Shown here: in pieces, positions 5,111 to 6,851 of the stretch | How positions within the stretch are numbered: position 1 is the first letter of the stretch | Layout: every line of letters starts with the position of its first letter | NCBI GenBank assembly: GCA_905236585.1 | Contig: CAJOQZ010000110.1 | Coordinates: 1 to 6,851 of the forward strand | Direction of reading: 5' to 3' | Origin: an uncultured Lachnospiraceae bacterium | Lineage (GTDB): Bacteria; Bacillota; Clostridia; Lachnospirales; Lachnospiraceae | Length of the DNA stretch: 6,851 nucleotides | Notes under the pieces: model-generated | The model's database searches: none | What the model saw: the letters and a program-made list of their open reading frames with translations, nothing else | Told to the model about the DNA's origin: nothing | Program-made: the position numbers and the translations under genes

Positions 5111-6115
5111 ATGAGGGTAGGAGTGACATACGATCTGCGCACGGATTACGGGATCGAGGAGGACAGCATGATCTTCGCCGATTTCTGTCATCCCGACGAG
5201 ATCGGATATATGGAAGCGGCGATCAACCGCAACGGCTATGAGGCGGTCATGATCGGCAACATGTACAAACTAAACGAGCGGATTAAAAACGGCACATTAG
5301 GCTGCGACATCGTCCTTGTCTGCGACGAGGGAATCGCGTCAAGGAACCGCGAGGCGATCGTGCCGGCGCTTCTGGAATTGAACCACATCCCCTATGTCGG
5401 CAGCGACGCGTACTGCATGGGGTTATCCCAGAACAAATATCATACCAAACTGGTGGCGGAGGCGCTCGGCATCCGCTGCCCGAAAGGCATCTATCTCGAA
5501 TACCTTGGAACGGATGAGGTTGACCGCGCCGAAGTAAAGCGGATGCTTGCCGAACAGGGGCTGACTTATCCGCTCCTCGTAAAGCCGAATGAAGAAGGGT
5601 ACAGCATGGGCGTCTTTTTGGTAAATGACGACGAGGAATTGATGCATGCGATCACGTCGGATTTTTCCAATTATCATGAGCCGGTACTGGTGGAAGAGTT
5701 TATCGACGGCAGGGAGTTGTACGTGCCGATGATCGGGACGGGGGAGGACGCATATGCTCTGACCGTCGGAGCGGTTGTCGCGGAGGACGGATCGGACGTT
5801 GCGCTATACTGCGTAGAGGACAAATGCTATGACTGGTCGCATTATGAGGCGGTGAAACTGCCGGAAGACATCGAAAAGAAAATGATCGACGACTCCTTAA
5901 GACTATACCGTCATATGGGCTGCCGGGATTTCGGACGCTGTGATTTCAGGCTGCCGAAGGACGGGGAGCCTGTCATGATCGAAATCACGCCGCGTCCGGG
6001 GCTGACGGAGGAGGGACCGTACGAAAGCTGCGCAAAGTCCGTCGGCAAAACCTATGACGATATTCTTCGCGAAGTGATCGAAAGCGCTGCGAAGCGATAC
6101 AATATAAAGGATTGA
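5111..6115 (+). CDS. ATP-grasp ligase of the D-alanine-D-alanine ligase family, probably with a different substrate
   Basis: A 334-residue cytoplasmic ATP-grasp enzyme. These activate a carboxylate as an acyl phosphate and join it to an amine. Seen in order: YVGSDAYCMGLSQNKYHTK (about 96-114), PLLVKPNEEGYSMGV with Lys158 for ATP, VLVEEFIDGRELYV (192-205) with Glu195/196, GRCDFRL with Arg276 (the residue that holds the substrate carboxylate in DdlB) and Asp278, and IEITPRPGLT with Glu291. Two departures stand out. The Asn that binds magnesium in D-Ala-D-Ala ligases (E-x-N) is Thr293 here. The N-terminal GGxSxE-type substrate motif is absent; the equivalent region reads YDLRTDYGIEEDSM. It is therefore unlikely to be the housekeeping Ddl. 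AGGAG at 5099-5103 gives a good SD 7 nt before ATG. It starts 10 nt after the KamA-like gene, so the two are probably one pathway. Confidence 0.82.
   Translation: MRVGVTYDLRTDYGIEEDSMIFADFCHPDEIGYMEAAINRNGYEAVMIGNMYKLNERIKNGTLGCDIVLVCDEGIASRNREAIVPALLELNHIPYVGSDAYCMGLSQNKYHTKLVAEALGIRCPKGIYLEYLGTDEVDRAEVKRMLAEQGLTYPLLVKPNEEGYSMGVFLVNDDEELMHAITSDFSNYHEPVLVEEFIDGRELYVPMIGTGEDAYALTVGAVVAEDGSDVALYCVEDKCYDWSHYEAVKLPEDIEKKMIDDSLRLYRHMGCRDFGRCDFRLPKDGEPVMIEITPRPGLTEEGPYESCAKSVGKTYDDILREVIESAAKRYNIKD
6106..6111 (+). promoter_or_regulatory. Ribosome binding site of the sensor-like membrane protein
   Basis: AAAGGA lies inside the last codons of the ligase gene and 5 nt before ATG 6117, which follows the ligase stop by a single base. 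It supports that start and tight coupling. Confidence 0.65.
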
Positions 6116-6116
6116 T

Positions 6117-6851
6117 ATGTCAAAAAAGAAAAGCATCATATTTCAGATCGCTGTAGCGGTTTTCATATTTGCGATCGTATATTTGACCGCGATCCTGAAC
6201 GCTTACGCCTATATCAACAGCTGCGTGGAAGCGGGAGCGGAGAACAACGCCGTGGTATTGTCTTCCGTGACCGGGCGCATGGAGTACGGGTTGAAATACG
6301 GGCGCGAACTTAAAAACTACTACGATATCGACGAAATATTTCAGACAATCGAAAAATACTGCGGAACGAAGGACGCCTATATTGTTGACGACGGGCTGCA
6401 GCCGCTTTACGGCGTCGAGCCGCCCGCTTCTCTTTCCGATGAGATCGCGCAGATGACTTACAGCGGCGGGAATCGGATGCTTTGGGTGGAAAAAGAGACG
6501 CAGCATATCGTATTTGCGATCGAAGGGCGCGAGGAGCGTGCCGGATATCTCGGCATCTCCTATCCGACCGACAGCATGAAGACGATTGCTTCGGGATATG
6601 TCCGCCGGATGTATATTTTTGCTTTTATAGAAAGCCTGCTGGGCATCGCCGTCTTCGAGTGGCTGTTCCACAATGTTCTGCATGGCTACAAGGAAAAATG
6701 GCTGCGCTATCTGATCGCGGCGACGATCATCCTTGTAAACGTCCTGTCCGTTGTGCCGACGTATTTCATTTTGAAAAGCGGCTACACGGATCTGTCAAAG
6801 GATGTTGCCGCGAAACTGATCGAGCAGAGCGCGGACGATATGGATCGGCTG
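6117..6851 (+). CDS. Membrane protein with extracytoplasmic Cache-like sensor, 3' end outside the window
   Basis: The first 245 residues are present and the frame is still open at the window edge. After a basic MSKKK start comes a membrane segment (about 7-29), an extracytoplasmic region (30-163), a second membrane segment (about 165-184), a short positively charged cytoplasmic loop (HGYKEKWLRY), a third membrane segment (about 198-219) and the start of another extracytoplasmic part. The first outside region looks like a single Cache/PAS-like sensor: a long helix with MEYGLKYGRELKNYYDIDEI, then DAYIVDDGLQPLYG and GYLGISYPTDSM. The third segment followed by a new outside region (SKDVAAKLIEQSADDMDRL) suggests a second sensor in tandem. 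The output part is not visible; a phosphatase, kinase, cyclase, chemoreceptor or transporter module are all possible. Its place directly after the ligase suggests it senses or moves the product, by inference only. Confidence 0.75.
   Translation, partial: MSKKKSIIFQIAVAVFIFAIVYLTAILNAYAYINSCVEAGAENNAVVLSSVTGRMEYGLKYGRELKNYYDIDEIFQTIEKYCGTKDAYIVDDGLQPLYGVEPPASLSDEIAQMTYSGGNRMLWVEKETQHIVFAIEGREERAGYLGISYPTDSMKTIASGYVRRMYIFAFIESLLGIAVFEWLFHNVLHGYKEKWLRYLIAATIILVNVLSVVPTYFILKSGYTDLSKDVAAKLIEQSADDMDRL

Overview
The window reads as a piece of a Gram-positive Clostridia chromosome, most like Lachnospiraceae. This is an inference from strong purine-rich Shine-Dalgarno (SD) sites, two TTG starts, a secreted coiled-coil NlpC/P60 protein with a classical signal peptide, a SEC-C-tagged methionine aminopeptidase and a clostridial-type KamA-family radical SAM enzyme. 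No rRNA, tRNA, CRISPR array or intact mobile element is visible. All convincing genes lie on the + strand.

Region 1 (1-551) is an AT-rich accessory segment. After the possible tail of an upstream gene comes a toxin-antitoxin remnant: a promoter with an extended -10, an intact VapB-like antitoxin (148-432), and a PIN-domain VapC toxin that overlaps it by 14 nt but stops after 24 codons. A 14-bp hairpin followed by a T-tract closes this unit. Region 2 (552-832) has no intact gene. It holds a threonine/alanine-rich coding-like scrap without a start codon, a second weaker terminator-like hairpin, promoter elements, and a pair of overlapping inverted repeats just before the next ribosome binding site.

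Region 3 (833 to the right edge) is one tightly packed set of six genes with junctions of +4, -4, -4, +10 and +1 nt, so almost certainly one operon. In order: a secreted PcsB/CwlO-like peptidoglycan hydrolase; a membrane-anchored protein resembling the SurA/PrsA chaperone domain without a prolyl-isomerase domain; a type I methionine aminopeptidase with an N-terminal zinc-binding SEC-C motif; a KamA-family radical SAM/PLP enzyme starting at TTG 4057; an ATP-grasp ligase of the D-Ala-D-Ala ligase family; and a membrane protein with an extracytoplasmic Cache-like sensor, cut by the window edge.

The first two products act outside the membrane (wall cleavage and probably folding or secretion). The central novelty is the aminomutase-like enzyme next to a carboxylate-amine ligase with non-standard active-site residues. 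By inference they may make a beta-amino acid and couple it to another amino acid or to a wall precursor, with the sensor protein as regulator or transporter. No substrate can be proven from sequence alone.
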